Below, one piece after another: positions 1 through 8,929 of a DNA stretch of 64,000 nt (position 1 is the stretch's first letter; every line of letters begins with the position of its first letter). Made by a program: the position numbers and the translations under genes. Origin of the DNA: Anaerolineae bacterium (lineage in GTDB: Bacteria > Chloroflexota > Anaerolineae > Aggregatilineales > Phototrophicaceae); NCBI GenBank assembly GCA_022820665.1, contig JAJEFB010000034.1:1-64000 (forward strand). Direction: 5' to 3'. The notes beneath the pieces were generated by a model. It had not been told where the DNA came from, searched no databases, and was given only the letters and a program-made list of their open reading frames with translations.

Positions 1-141
1 TCATCGACGTGGTCTACAATCAGTTACGCCCGCACAGTGCTATAGACTACCGGACGCCGGCAGAACGTGAGAGGCAATGGTTGCAGCGCAATCCTCTCTA
101 AAGTTCTGCGATTTTGTGTCCAATAAATTAGGACCACTACA
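1..141 (+). mobile_element. Right end of an IS3-family insertion sequence
   Basis: The window opens inside an insertion sequence. It contains the last 32 codons of an IS3-type transposase, then about 40 bp of non-coding end ending in GGACCACTACA (131-141). The reverse complement, TGTAGTGGTCC, is the kind of terminal inverted repeat used by IS150-like IS3 elements. I place the end at 141; the left end lies outside the window, so completeness and target duplication cannot be judged. It sits 54 bp beyond the stop codon of the neighbouring DUF4340 gene and does not disrupt it. Confidence 0.75.
3..101 (+). CDS. IS3-family transposase (OrfB), C-terminal end only
   Basis: Reading frame 3 gives the tail of a DDE integrase-core transposase with the hallmark pattern YNxxRPHSAxxYxTPAE close to the C-terminus, ending in a TAA at 99-101. 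In IS3-family OrfB proteins this motif follows the third catalytic acidic residue. The catalytic DDE residues and OrfA are upstream of the window, so activity cannot be assessed. The family call is firm despite the short length because the motif is very characteristic. Confidence 0.75.
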   Translation: MDVVYNQLRPHSAIDYRTPAERERQWLQRNPL

Positions 142-194
142 CCTGTTCAGGACCAGCCTCTCTGCCCAAGCCGCGGGCAAGGTAGCGCCTCGAC

Positions 195-1259
195 TTATTC
201 GCCCGCGGTCGCGGTCGCGCTCTCTGTCTCGTCCTCACTAATCCGCAGGAAATCCGCGTGGTCTAGATCGCTAAAGACGTCGAGCGCGTAGTCGCGGACA
301 GCCACAAAGTAATCCGATGTCGAAGATTTCAAGACAATGTTGCCGTCTTCTCTTTTCGCGCCGAAAGATAGCGTATAACTTTCGGTCGTGTAGGAGAGGG
401 TATCTTGGGCGGCGTCTGTTTCGTTTTCCTCGCTGTCCGAATCGTCTTCAGCGCTCTCCGCTTCCATCTCGACAATCTGCCGGTAGGCGACTTCAACTTT
501 GACCGTCGGTTCAGCCAGGTCGTATTCGTCCAGCAGGACCCGACCGAGGGGCTCAACCATCCAAATGGTGGAGGCATTGCGCAATATGCCCGGCATCAGC
601 GTATCTTCAAAAGCCTCGCCCTCCGGCAAGCCCAGGTATCGCCAGGTCCCGTCATCAGGCTCGAACTCAAAACTGCCATTGGCATTGGTCACCTTGATCC
701 TGATGACGTCTTCTTGCGGCACGTTGACATAGCTGGCGTCGATCCACCCGGATACCTGAGTTGAGGCTTCCCAAGCGCTGAGGCCCGTCCCCAGATAAGC
801 CCGGTTTTCGCCGTCAAGGCGCGCGTAAACCGTATCGGCTCCGGCGCTTCCGCCGAGATAGAGCACGCTTGTCTCGTCGTCGCTGGCGATGATCAGTTTG
901 CGCCGGAATCCCTCCTCAGCCACTTCGAGCCGCGGGAAGTTCGCCGGATTGCTCGCGACCAGTCGACCCGTATCCAATCCCGCGATGCTGGCCAGCAGTT
1001 CATCGGCTTTGTCGCCCTTCACCGGGAAGTCGTCGGCCTCGGGCAGCGCCCAGCCATCATCGCGGCGCGCGATCCTCACTGAATTGTCGAGATCATCAGC
1101 GATGACCAGCCCCAAAACATCGTCGGCTTTGAATCCCGGCAAAAGGGGCTGCGCAGCCCGGTCTTCGGTACCCGTTCTTGCCGCAACCGAAATAGCCAGC
1201 ACGACGATCTGCACAACGAGCGCCACTGCGAGGATGATATTGCTTCGGTTCAGCATCAT
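195..1259 (-). CDS. DUF4340-type membrane-anchored protein of a GldA/GldFG-like ABC operon
   Basis: A 354-residue protein with one N-terminal membrane helix (about residues 8-27) and a large outside domain with repeated beta-rich segments typical of DUF4340. A very acidic patch (roughly 268-286) lies near the C-terminus. DUF4340 proteins are routinely encoded after GldA-type ATPases and GldF/GldG-type permeases and are thought to be accessory parts of that transporter; the substrate is unknown. Its start overlaps the stop of the permease gene by 4 nt (1256-1259), implying translational coupling as third gene of a three-gene operon. Confidence 0.8.
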   Translation of the reverse strand: MMLNRSNIILAVALVVQIVVLAISVAARTGTEDRAAQPLLPGFKADDVLGLVIADDLDNSVRIARRDDGWALPEADDFPVKGDKADELLASIAGLDTGRLVASNPANFPRLEVAEEGFRRKLIIASDDETSVLYLGGSAGADTVYARLDGENRAYLGTGLSAWEASTQVSGWIDASYVNVPQEDVIRIKVTNANGSFEFEPDDGTWRYLGLPEGEAFEDTLMPGILRNASTIWMVEPLGRVLLDEYDLAEPTVKVEVAYRQIVEMEAESAEDDSDSEENETDAAQDTLSYTTESYTLSFGAKREDGNIVLKSSTSDYFVAVRDYALDVFSDLDHADFLRISEDETESATATAGE

Positions 1260-4180
1260 GCGCCTCCCTCGGTTATGCCGGCGCCCCGATCTGGATCGTC
1301 ATCTGTTGCGTCGGCCCGCGCGATCAGCGCGATAGGTTCTTCAGCCCGGCGCTGCATTTGCCAGAATACACCGATCAAAACCAGCCCGACCAGAGCCACA
1401 ACATAGTTCATCAGCACCCACTGATTCTGCTGCTCATCCGGTATCGGCGGCAAAATGCGCGCCGCGCTGCCCCGGCTGCGAATAGAGGCCAGGGATAGAT
1501 CTTCGGTCAGCCAATCGATGGCGTTCGCGAAGAGCTGCAAATTGCTGGCGAAGCGGTCGCCGCCAAAGTTCATAGATATCTGGTATACGTTGTCATTGAT
1601 GAATTCCGAACTGCCCAAGACGATCAATCGCGTGTTGCCGGGCGACTGCTCGATCAGACCGATTGCTTCCGCCTCGGCGGTCTCGCCTTCCGCCGCGACC
1701 TCACCTCCGGCTTCGATTTCGAAGGGCGCGTCTTTGCCGAGGAAAAAGCTCTCAAATGAACCTTCCACCAAGACCGCCAGCGGGAACGATTTTTGGTCGG
1801 TCCCTATCATGAAGCCCAATTCGGGGAACAACTCCAGATCGGGCTGCAAGTTGCTGTCGCTGGTTTCCCAGGATGCCGGGCTCGACCAAATCAATTCGCT
1901 GGACCTGGCATTTGCGAGTTGAGGCTCCTCGACGACCGGCGAAGCCCAGTTCATGGTGACGAAGGGCAAGCTATTGACAATGCTGCTCTCAAGATTGAGG
2001 CCATCGGGGCGGACATCGATGAAGAAGGGATAGTCCAGAGCTTGAACTTCAGTGACGACCATATCACCGAGGTCGCGCTGCGTCTGCATGGGGAATGGCG
2101 CATTCTGTCGATCCATCACCAGAGTTTCGCCAAGGGCAATGCCATAGCTGCGCAGCATCTCCGCAATGCCATTTTCGTTGACGTCCAGCGTCAGCGTACC
2201 CACTACGGGATCAATGCCGAGGCGATAGTGTCCGGCGGCGGCGATAAGCGAACCGCCGCGCATGATGTACTGGTCGATGGCGTAACGCTGCAAGTCCATC
2301 ATGCTGTGAGGCGCGATCAAAATCAAGACATCAAGATCGCCGGGGATCTTGCCGTCATCAAGCGTCAGCCGGCGCACTTCATAGGATTCGCGCAAACTGT
2401 CTTCCAGGATCGAATACTGTTGCAAGCTCGGCATCTGACGTCCGAATTGATCAATCCCTTGCCCGGGCGGCGTCCACAAGCCGATCACCTTTAGGAATCC
2501 CGAGGACGAGCGCTTCAAAGCCGCTTCAATGGACTTGCGGATCTCAGCCTGGCTTAGCTCGCCCGAGGGGAAGATCACCTGGAAACCATCCCCGGTCTCC
2601 ACTACCAGATGCAGGAAAAAGGTCTCAACAGCGAAGAAACTCGTCGCCACCGGCTGGATCTGATAGCGCTCGGCGAGGTCCGCTTCGCTGATGCCAGCGT
2701 CGGGATCGGACAGATCGACGATTTCGAAACTGGCCTTGTCCGGGTTGGCGCCCGCGATGTCCTCGGCAATTTCCCCGATCGTCCGGCTGACTTCCTGCAT
2801 GGACGGCGGCAAGGTGGCAGACGTTAGATACAAGGTCAAAGCAGCCGGTTGATCAAACGAGGCGAGCACTGCTTCCAGACTTTGAAAACCGTAGACAACG
2901 CGCTGTATGTTGCTGGTCAGGTCGTATTCCAGGTTGCGCAGGCGCACATTGACGCCAAAGGGCGAGTCGACAATCTCGACAAGATCCGCGAAATTGAGCG
3001 TCGCGGTCTGGTCGCCGTAAACGATCAGCAGGTCAAAATAAACATTGACCAGGGATACGCCGCCGCGGTCGTTGACTTGCAGAGGCGTCGGTCGAATGCC
3101 GTAGATCTGGTTCGCTTCGCGTTCCAATTCCGGATGAGCCAGCGGATCAACAAAGTCCAGATCCAGCTTGCCCTGCGCAGCCAGTTCAAATTCGCGCAAG
3201 GTATCCTTGACGCGCGGGACCAGCGGCGATAACAAGGGATGACTCTCTTCGCTGAAATATCCCCGAATCAGGAGCGGTTCCTGCAGTCCGTCCAGCAGCA
3301 GCCGAGTTACCTCGGACAGGCTGTATTCCTTGTGCTGCGTGAGATCCAGCCGCGCCGTGCTGGCCGGAGCGATCAACAGGTTGAATGCCAGCAAATTAGC
3401 GCCAACCAAAGCCAGAGCAATCCTGCCGTTCGATCGACGAATCCGCAGTTGATCACCGCTGCTCCAGCGTTTGCTTTCCAGCGACAAGATGTTGGCAGCC
3501 AGGAAGAACAAAGTCAGCGACAGATAATAGACCAGGTCGCGCAGGTCAATGACCCCGCGTTCAATGCTTTCAAAGCGGCTGCCAGCGCCAAACAAGCGCA
3601 AGACGTCGCCCGTGCTCGCCCCGACGAAATCGGTGATAGCGGGAGAGCCAATAGCCTGAAATAGTCCGCAAACGACGGCAGTGCCTATGAGCGCCACCAG
3701 TTGATTATCCGTTCTCGAAGAGAGGAAGAGCCCGATCGCGATATAACTCGACGCCAGCAACAACGTCGCCAGATAGCCGCCGATAACCGGTCCCCAGTCG
3801 AGATTGCCCAGGCTGGCAACCGTGAAGGGCAAGAACAAGGTCAGAGCCAGCGCCAGCGCAACCAGCACAAGCGCCGACAAGAATTTGCCCGCGACCAGTT
3901 CAATCAGCCGCACCGGCATGGTAAGCAAGACCTGTAAGTTGCCGCTGGCTTCTTCACGACTCCATTGATGCATGGTCAAAGCCGCAACCAGCAAGATCAT
4001 CAGCAGCGGCATCCATTCAAATAGCGCCCGGACATCGGCAATGCCGCGCGCAAAAAACGAGTCCACCCAGAAGAAAACGAAGAGCGTCAAAACCAGGAAG
4101 ACGCCGACAAAGATAAGCGCCATGGGCGAGCCAAAATAGAGTTTGAGTTCCTTGTTGGCAATCGAGAAAATCTTCTTCAT
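1256..4180 (-). CDS. ABC permease fused to a GldG-like auxiliary domain
   Basis: About 974 residues. The first ~240 form an ABC-2 permease of the GldF/NosY type with six predicted membrane helices. After another helix (about 255-275), a long extracytoplasmic GldG/ABC_transp_aux-type region follows and ends with a helix near 930-955. In Bacteroidetes GldF and GldG are separate proteins; here they are one chain. I start at the ATG at 4180, which has a GGAGG element about 8 nt upstream, instead of the GTG at 4183. With the ATPase (8 bp upstream) and the DUF4340 protein it probably forms a membrane export or surface-organisation complex. Substrate unknown. Confidence 0.85.
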   Translation of the reverse strand: MKKIFSIANKELKLYFGSPMALIFVGVFLVLTLFVFFWVDSFFARGIADVRALFEWMPLLMILLVAALTMHQWSREEASGNLQVLLTMPVRLIELVAGKFLSALVLVALALALTLFLPFTVASLGNLDWGPVIGGYLATLLLASSYIAIGLFLSSRTDNQLVALIGTAVVCGLFQAIGSPAITDFVGASTGDVLRLFGAGSRFESIERGVIDLRDLVYYLSLTLFFLAANILSLESKRWSSGDQLRIRRSNGRIALALVGANLLAFNLLIAPASTARLDLTQHKEYSLSEVTRLLLDGLQEPLLIRGYFSEESHPLLSPLVPRVKDTLREFELAAQGKLDLDFVDPLAHPELEREANQIYGIRPTPLQVNDRGGVSLVNVYFDLLIVYGDQTATLNFADLVEIVDSPFGVNVRLRNLEYDLTSNIQRVVYGFQSLEAVLASFDQPAALTLYLTSATLPPSMQEVSRTIGEIAEDIAGANPDKASFEIVDLSDPDAGISEADLAERYQIQPVATSFFAVETFFLHLVVETGDGFQVIFPSGELSQAEIRKSIEAALKRSSSGFLKVIGLWTPPGQGIDQFGRQMPSLQQYSILEDSLRESYEVRRLTLDDGKIPGDLDVLILIAPHSMMDLQRYAIDQYIMRGGSLIAAAGHYRLGIDPVVGTLTLDVNENGIAEMLRSYGIALGETLVMDRQNAPFPMQTQRDLGDMVVTEVQALDYPFFIDVRPDGLNLESSIVNSLPFVTMNWASPVVEEPQLANARSSELIWSSPASWETSDSNLQPDLELFPELGFMIGTDQKSFPLAVLVEGSFESFFLGKDAPFEIEAGGEVAAEGETAEAEAIGLIEQSPGNTRLIVLGSSEFINDNVYQISMNFGGDRFASNLQLFANAIDWLTEDLSLASIRSRGSAARILPPIPDEQQNQWVLMNYVVALVGLVLIGVFWQMQRRAEEPIALIARADATDDDPDRGAGITEGGA

Positions 4181-4190
4181 CACGCCCCTC

Positions 4191-5105
4191 CTATGCCGTG
4201 CTCGCCAGTTGATTGAAGAAGGACTCCAGCGTGATATCGTCGCGGCGAATCTCCCTGACTGGCCAGTCCTTGGCGCGCGCTAGCGCGTAGATAGCCGGGG
4301 TGACTTCCAGGTTGCTGGTGATACGATATGCGGGGAAATCGTCACTCGAGCGGACGGCGTTGACCCGGGTAACGCCTGCAATGTTTCCCAGCGCCGCCTG
4401 AATACCCTCGGCATCCGACTGAAGCACCAGCGTAGCGTCATTGCTCATGCGCAACTGGCGCAAGTTTTGATCCGCCTTTACCTGGCCATTGATAATGATG
4501 ATGACGCGATCGCAAATCGCTTCGACATCCGAAAGGATGTGCGAGGAAAACAATATGCTGCTTTCCCGCGCCAATTGCTTGATCAAGGCGCGTATCTCGA
4601 CGATCTGTGTTGGATCCAAGCCAACCGTCGGCTCGTCAAGAATCAAGAAGCTGGGTTTGTGCAGGATCGCCTGCGCCAAACCAACCCGTTGACGCAAGCC
4701 TTTACTAAGCGAAGCGATCGGGCGGGTCAGGTAGTCCTGCAAGCCCGCGCCATAGATGGCTTCCGACAGCAGCGCGAGCGACTGCGCTGGGGGCGCGCCG
4801 CGCAAATCGGCGATCATCATCAAGTAGCCTTGCACCGATAACTCGGGATACAAAGGTGTATTCTCCGACAGATAACCGATCCTGGCTTGGGCAGCGCGCA
4901 GATCGCTCAGGACGCCTTTGCCGTCGATTTCAACCCAGCCGTCGTCGGGATGAAGGAATCCGGTAATGATCTTGATCGCGGTTGATTTTCCGGCGCCGTT
5001 AGGTCCGAGGAGGCCCACGATTTCTCCAGGTTCAATAGAAAAACTCACCCCGCGCAGCGCTTCAATCGCGCCGTAGCGTTTGGTGATGTTGTGCACATTG
5101 ATCAT
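4191..5105 (-). CDS. ABC transporter ATP-binding protein, GldA-like
   Basis: 304 residues with Walker A GPNGAGKST (about 34-42), a signature motif LSKGLRQRVGLAQ, Walker B ILDEPTVGLDP and the H-loop in SSHIL. The C-terminal ~90 residues carry the extra domain usual for ABC-2-type exporter ATPases. It is the first gene of the operon with the GldFG-like permease and DUF4340 protein and would energise that complex at the inner face of the membrane. The ATG at 5105 has an AAAGG element upstream. Confidence 0.9.
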   Translation of the reverse strand: MINVHNITKRYGAIEALRGVSFSIEPGEIVGLLGPNGAGKSTAIKIITGFLHPDDGWVEIDGKGVLSDLRAAQARIGYLSENTPLYPELSVQGYLMMIADLRGAPPAQSLALLSEAIYGAGLQDYLTRPIASLSKGLRQRVGLAQAILHKPSFLILDEPTVGLDPTQIVEIRALIKQLARESSILFSSHILSDVEAICDRVIIIINGQVKADQNLRQLRMSNDATLVLQSDAEGIQAALGNIAGVTRVNAVRSSDDFPAYRITSNLEVTPAIYALARAKDWPVREIRRDDITLESFFNQLASTA

Positions 5106-5254
5106 ACGCGGAAACCTTTCTCACTCGTCCGGGAAAATGTCTTTTTCTGTCTGTGTCCGCCACTACAAACGGTAAAACCGTAGAGAGCGCGCCTTACATT
5201 GCCATGAACCACAAAAAACGCACGCTGGCAATCATATGCATCGCGCATAAGAAA

Positions 5255-5284
5255 TGTATATGAAAATCTTTAAGAATTTGTAAA
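5255..5284 (-). promoter_or_regulatory. Possible promoter of the ABC operon
   Basis: On the minus strand, TTTACA (5279-5284) and TATACA (5255-5260) are separated by 18 bp in a markedly AT-rich patch inside otherwise GC-rich DNA, about 150 bp upstream of the ATPase start. Match to sigma-70 consensus is 5/6 and 4/6. The rest of the 190-bp gap between the ABC operon and the sugar-kinase gene shows nothing else I can name. Confidence 0.35.
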
Positions 5285-5295
5285 TTTTTAGGCGC

Positions 5296-6240
5296 TTAGC
5301 TGGACAGGTATTCCACGCGCGTTTCCGACAGAATCCCCAGATAATGGTTGTAATCGAACTGCGCCCCGCCAGCGTATAAGGCGTTGACAGTCCCGGCTGC
5401 GACCCCGCTGCGGATTGCCTGGGCATGGCTGTCGCCGCGCGCCAAGGCTGTCACGATGCCGGCGTGAAGACAATCCCCGCTGGCGATAGGATCAACCGGT
5501 CGGATTCTCGGCGGCGTCGCCTTCAGGAATATATCCTTGGTAAAGAGCAGCGCGCCTTCCGCGCCAAGCGAAATAACAAGGATCTGGATACCGTCGTCAA
5601 GCAAGTCTTTGGCGGCATCAATGACTTCCGTTCGCTTTTGAGCATTGAGTTTCATCACAGCCGCCAGTTCCTCAGCATTCACCTTGATGGCGAAGGGTTT
5701 AGCCGCGATGGCATTGGAAAGCGCCCGACCGCTGGTATCGATCCAAACGCGCTTGCCCAAAGCCTTCAGGCGCTGTACGGCATCTGCCGGGGCATCTGCC
5801 GGGGCGCCCTCCGGTACGCTGCCGCAAAAACAGATCGCGCTCACTTTCTGGCTTTCCGCGACTCGACAGACATCGTCGGCTAATGCGCGCCAATCAGAGC
5901 GTCCGACCTGTCCGGATTCATTGATGACCGTTGAAACGCCATCAGCGTTGGCAATGATCGTGCAGGTTCTGGTTTCGCCCTCGAACCAGGTCCATTCAGC
6001 CTCATAGCCCGCTTCGCGCACCATCGCCGCCACCATGCGCCCGGTATGCCCGCCCAGCAAACCCATCGACAGCGGATGACCGCCGAGAATCTTCACAGCC
6101 CGCATCATGTTGAGTCCCTTGCCGCCTGGCACGACTACGCCGCGCTTGATGCGCGAGATATGCCCGACGGCAAAATCGGGAACAACCAGCGTGCGATCCA
6201 GGGCGGCGTTGGGCGTCACGCAGATGATTTTGTCGGTCAC
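5296..6240 (-). CDS. PfkB-family sugar kinase (1-phosphofructokinase/hexose kinase type)
   Basis: 314 residues. The N-terminal TPNAALDRT and the glycine-rich GGKGLNMMRAV segment (about 39-49) are typical of the FruK/LacC branch of PfkB kinases. The C-terminal catalytic motif, usually GAGD or GSGD, is ASGD here (about 254-257); the catalytic Asp is kept. The likely reaction is ATP-dependent phosphorylation of a phosphorylated hexose such as fructose-1-phosphate or tagatose-6-phosphate, but the sequence does not fix the substrate. It starts with GTG at 6240 and is transcribed divergently from the FHA gene. No PTS or isomerase gene is adjacent. Confidence 0.85.
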   Translation of the reverse strand: MTDKIICVTPNAALDRTLVVPDFAVGHISRIKRGVVVPGGKGLNMMRAVKILGGHPLSMGLLGGHTGRMVAAMVREAGYEAEWTWFEGETRTCTIIANADGVSTVINESGQVGRSDWRALADDVCRVAESQKVSAICFCGSVPEGAPADAPADAVQRLKALGKRVWIDTSGRALSNAIAAKPFAIKVNAEELAAVMKLNAQKRTEVIDAAKDLLDDGIQILVISLGAEGALLFTKDIFLKATPPRIRPVDPIASGDCLHAGIVTALARGDSHAQAIRSGVAAGTVNALYAGGAQFDYNHYLGILSETRVEYLSS

Positions 6241-6423
6241 TGTCTTGACCGTTTCTCAGCTTTTACGGCATCGCCCTACCCTAGCCCAATCGTCGGCTGC
6301 GGACAAGCCGAGACCTGCGATTGTTCTACGCGACGGTCTGCCACTTTGCCGCTCTTTCACTCCTAGCTACAATACGACGAACCCAGTTGGCTTTCTCGTC
6401 GCAAGATTTCACGGGAGCTGAGC

Positions 6424-8391
6424 ATGGCCATCTATGGTCGACTCGACGTCCACGAGCCCGCAGGGGCAGTCAAAAGCTATCGTTTATCGAAGGAAGTGAC
6501 AACTGTCGGCCGCGCCCCCGACAATGCAATCGTCGTTGCTGACCCGTCGGTATCCGACCGACATTGTCGCTTGCAACTGCTGGATGGCGCGGTCCATGTA
6601 ATCAATCTCGACGCCTTGGCCGGCATCATGTTCGCAGGGTCGCTTGTGCGAGACAGCTTGCCGCGCCCAATGAGAGAAGTTACGAGGCTCGCGCTTGGCA
6701 AGACGACGATCGTATTCTACCCGAGCGATAGCCAGCCGACGCTGCCGATGACTTCCATTAGCGAGAATACTCGGCCGATGCACGCCCTGTTTCACGTCGA
6801 TCTGGAGAAATCCGTCCTTGACGTTTACCCGGCGTCTAGCAGTTCCCTGGAAATCGCCATCACCAACCGCAGCGGCAGGGAGATGCCTTTCACGATTGAG
6901 GTCGACGGCTTGCCCAATAACTGGGCGAAGCTGAGCCAATCTTCAGCGCGGTTGGGCGCTGATGATACAGCCTTCATTATTCTGAGCGTGGCGCCGGCGC
7001 GCCGCGCCGACCTCAAACCGGGCGACTATCCCGCCACGATTGCCATTCGCGCGACTGAGAACAATGATTCAGAGGCGCTTGTGGGGCTGCTGATCAGGCT
7101 GCATGGTTTTGGCGGCTTGAGCCTGGCGGTGGAGCCGGCGCTCGTGCGAGACAGCAAGGCCTTGCAACTCTTCATGCTTAATCAAGGCAACGAAGACCTG
7201 CGACTAGCGGTCAGCGCGCAGGATCCAGAAAGCCAACTTGATATTGACCTGACGGAGCGCGACGTTCAGCTCGCGGCCGGTCAGCGCGGGATTGTTTCCT
7301 GTCGCGTTGCCTCGCGTAGCCGTCCCTTGGTTGGAAAGTCTCGCAAAATTCCCTTTGCCCTGCTCGTACAGGCTGACAACGACTCCGCCTATCTGGCGGC
7401 GATCCCGGCCAGCGTCCTGGTCAAGCCGAGGCTGTCCCCCCGTCATATTGGCGCCGCCATCGTAGTGATTGCTGCCATCGCGATGACGCTAATTGTCTTG
7501 CTGGCGCGCATACCGCCGCCCGAAATAAGTTCTTTCGCGATTTCACAATCACAGGTGGCGCGCGGAACAACTGTGGAACTGACATGGCGAGCCAGTTCCG
7601 CCGAGCGCTTTGTCATCGAAATTGATCGAGCGGCGATAGCGGAATTGGATGCCGACGCCAGCTTTTTTGCTCTATCGACCGCCGATTACGCTGATCCGAT
7701 TGAAGTCGCTTTGATCGCTGTAGCGGGCGAAGAAACAGATATCGAGAAGCGACAACTGGACGTATATCAAGCAGCGACGATCAGAAACTTTGAAGCCGAT
7801 CAACAGCAAATGTTCCGCAAGGTTGAGGGAGAGTTGGTCCTAACCTGGCGAACTGAAGGCGCCGTGTCGAGTGACCTGCGCTTTCCGGCGCATTTCAACA
7901 TTGTGTCCGAAGAAGACCCGGGCGAAGGGACCCGCAAACTGGTCTTACGCGGCGTGCCCGAAACAGACTTTGATCTGGTTCTCTCCGTTCAGGACGAGAT
8001 TGGAACGCATATCGAAGGTCGTATCAGCGTAAAAACTGCGGATCCCGAATGCGCCCCTTCGCGCGACCTGCCCTTGTTTGCCGGTCCAGACAGGCTGTAC
8101 GACCAAGCCGATCTTGCGCTAAGCAATGTGCCGGTACTGGTCTTGGGACGGGCGGAATCGAAGGATTGGATGTTCGTCGAGCTTGCCAGCGGAGAAAAGG
8201 GCTGGGGCAGGCTCAGCGACTTTTTCTGCGCCGGCTTTGACCCGACTGCCTTGACCGTGATCACTGATCTGCCGCCGTTGCCAACAGCGACTCAAACCCC
8301 GACGCCAGAACCTGCGCTGTCTCCCACTGCCTCAGATGCCGCGGCGCCCACCGCGACGCCGGGCGCGACAGCCACCGATGCCGAAACATAA
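6424..8391 (+). CDS. FHA-domain membrane protein with SH3b-like module and Pro/Thr tail
   Basis: 655 residues. An N-terminal FHA domain (about 20-100, with VGRAPDNAIVV and SDRHC) should bind phosphothreonine. Two beta-sandwich-like regions follow (about 120-330), then one membrane helix (about 340-362), a further beta-rich region, an SH3b-like domain (about 540-610) and a TPTPEP-type tail. FHA would be on one side of the membrane and SH3b on the other, so it could link Ser/Thr-kinase signalling to the envelope. A GGGAGC precedes the ATG at 6424. No kinase gene is nearby. Partner and topology are inferred. Confidence 0.8.
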   Translation: MAIYGRLDVHEPAGAVKSYRLSKEVTTVGRAPDNAIVVADPSVSDRHCRLQLLDGAVHVINLDALAGIMFAGSLVRDSLPRPMREVTRLALGKTTIVFYPSDSQPTLPMTSISENTRPMHALFHVDLEKSVLDVYPASSSSLEIAITNRSGREMPFTIEVDGLPNNWAKLSQSSARLGADDTAFIILSVAPARRADLKPGDYPATIAIRATENNDSEALVGLLIRLHGFGGLSLAVEPALVRDSKALQLFMLNQGNEDLRLAVSAQDPESQLDIDLTERDVQLAAGQRGIVSCRVASRSRPLVGKSRKIPFALLVQADNDSAYLAAIPASVLVKPRLSPRHIGAAIVVIAAIAMTLIVLLARIPPPEISSFAISQSQVARGTTVELTWRASSAERFVIEIDRAAIAELDADASFFALSTADYADPIEVALIAVAGEETDIEKRQLDVYQAATIRNFEADQQQMFRKVEGELVLTWRTEGAVSSDLRFPAHFNIVSEEDPGEGTRKLVLRGVPETDFDLVLSVQDEIGTHIEGRISVKTADPECAPSRDLPLFAGPDRLYDQADLALSNVPVLVLGRAESKDWMFVELASGEKGWGRLSDFFCAGFDPTALTVITDLPPLPTATQTPTPEPALSPTASDAAAPTATPGATATDAET

Positions 8392-8416
8392 GCGCAGCGG
8401 CAAAAGAGCGTATTGG

Positions 8417-8848
8417 TTAATCCGACTTCACCAGGGGCAAACCCTCCCTTTCCCAGTACTCGATGCCGCCGATCATTTCCTTTACCCTGTACCCCAGTTG
8501 AGCCAACTTGAGCGCGGCTTTGCTTGATCCGTTGCATCCGGGTCCCCAACAGTAAACAACGAAGAGCGTATCTGCCGGGAAAGCATCCATTCGCGTCCCG
8601 TCAATTGAACTGTGAGGCAGGCTAATCGAGCCGACAACGTGCTTTTCCCGGTAAGCGGCTCGAGAGCGCACATCCAAAACGGCGAAACCTGTTTTGCCCT
8701 TTTCCATGTCGGCATGGACATCGGCCGGATCTGTTTCGTAGCGCAGTTTGCTTTCGAAGAATTGTTGCGCGCGTCGCTTGCTGTCAACTCCGGCCGTCTC
8801 TTCTTCCTTTATGGATTGCATTTGCATTACCTTGTTTTCGACTGACAT
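8417..8848 (-). CDS. Rhodanese-like sulfurtransferase
   Basis: 143 residues with a single rhodanese domain: LDVRSRAAYREKHVVGSISLP, then an active-site loop with two cysteines (CWGPGCNGS), then the Y-W-E-REGLP ending. The domain carries persulfide on cysteine; the two-cysteine loop differs from the classic CRxGxR loop, so the substrate is unclear. The start is uncertain: ATG at 8848 lacks an obvious ribosome site, whereas the in-frame ATG at 8821 follows AAGG. It is divergent from the LysR gene, which probably regulates it, and convergent with the FHA gene. Confidence 0.85.
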   Translation of the reverse strand: MSVENKVMQMQSIKEEETAGVDSKRRAQQFFESKLRYETDPADVHADMEKGKTGFAVLDVRSRAAYREKHVVGSISLPHSSIDGTRMDAFPADTLFVVYCWGPGCNGSSKAALKLAQLGYRVKEMIGGIEYWEREGLPLVKSD

Positions 8849-8854
8849 TGCAAT

Positions 8855-8911
8855 AATGATAGGAGATCATTGAGTTATTCGTTGTACACGATTTCTGAAA
8901 GCGGCTTTCAG
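8855..8911. promoter_or_regulatory. Two dyads in the rhodanese/lysR divergent spacer (candidate LysR operator)
   Basis: Between the two divergent starts lie a perfect 17-bp dyad CTGAAAGC-G-GCTTTCAG (8895-8911) and a second dyad AATGAT-AGGAG-ATCATT (8855-8871). LysR-type regulators bind interrupted dyads in exactly such divergent spacers and often repress their own gene. The first dyad ends 18 bp before the lysR ATG. The assignment as operator is inference. Confidence 0.5.
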
Positions 8912-8929
8912 ATTTTCCGAAGGCTAACT

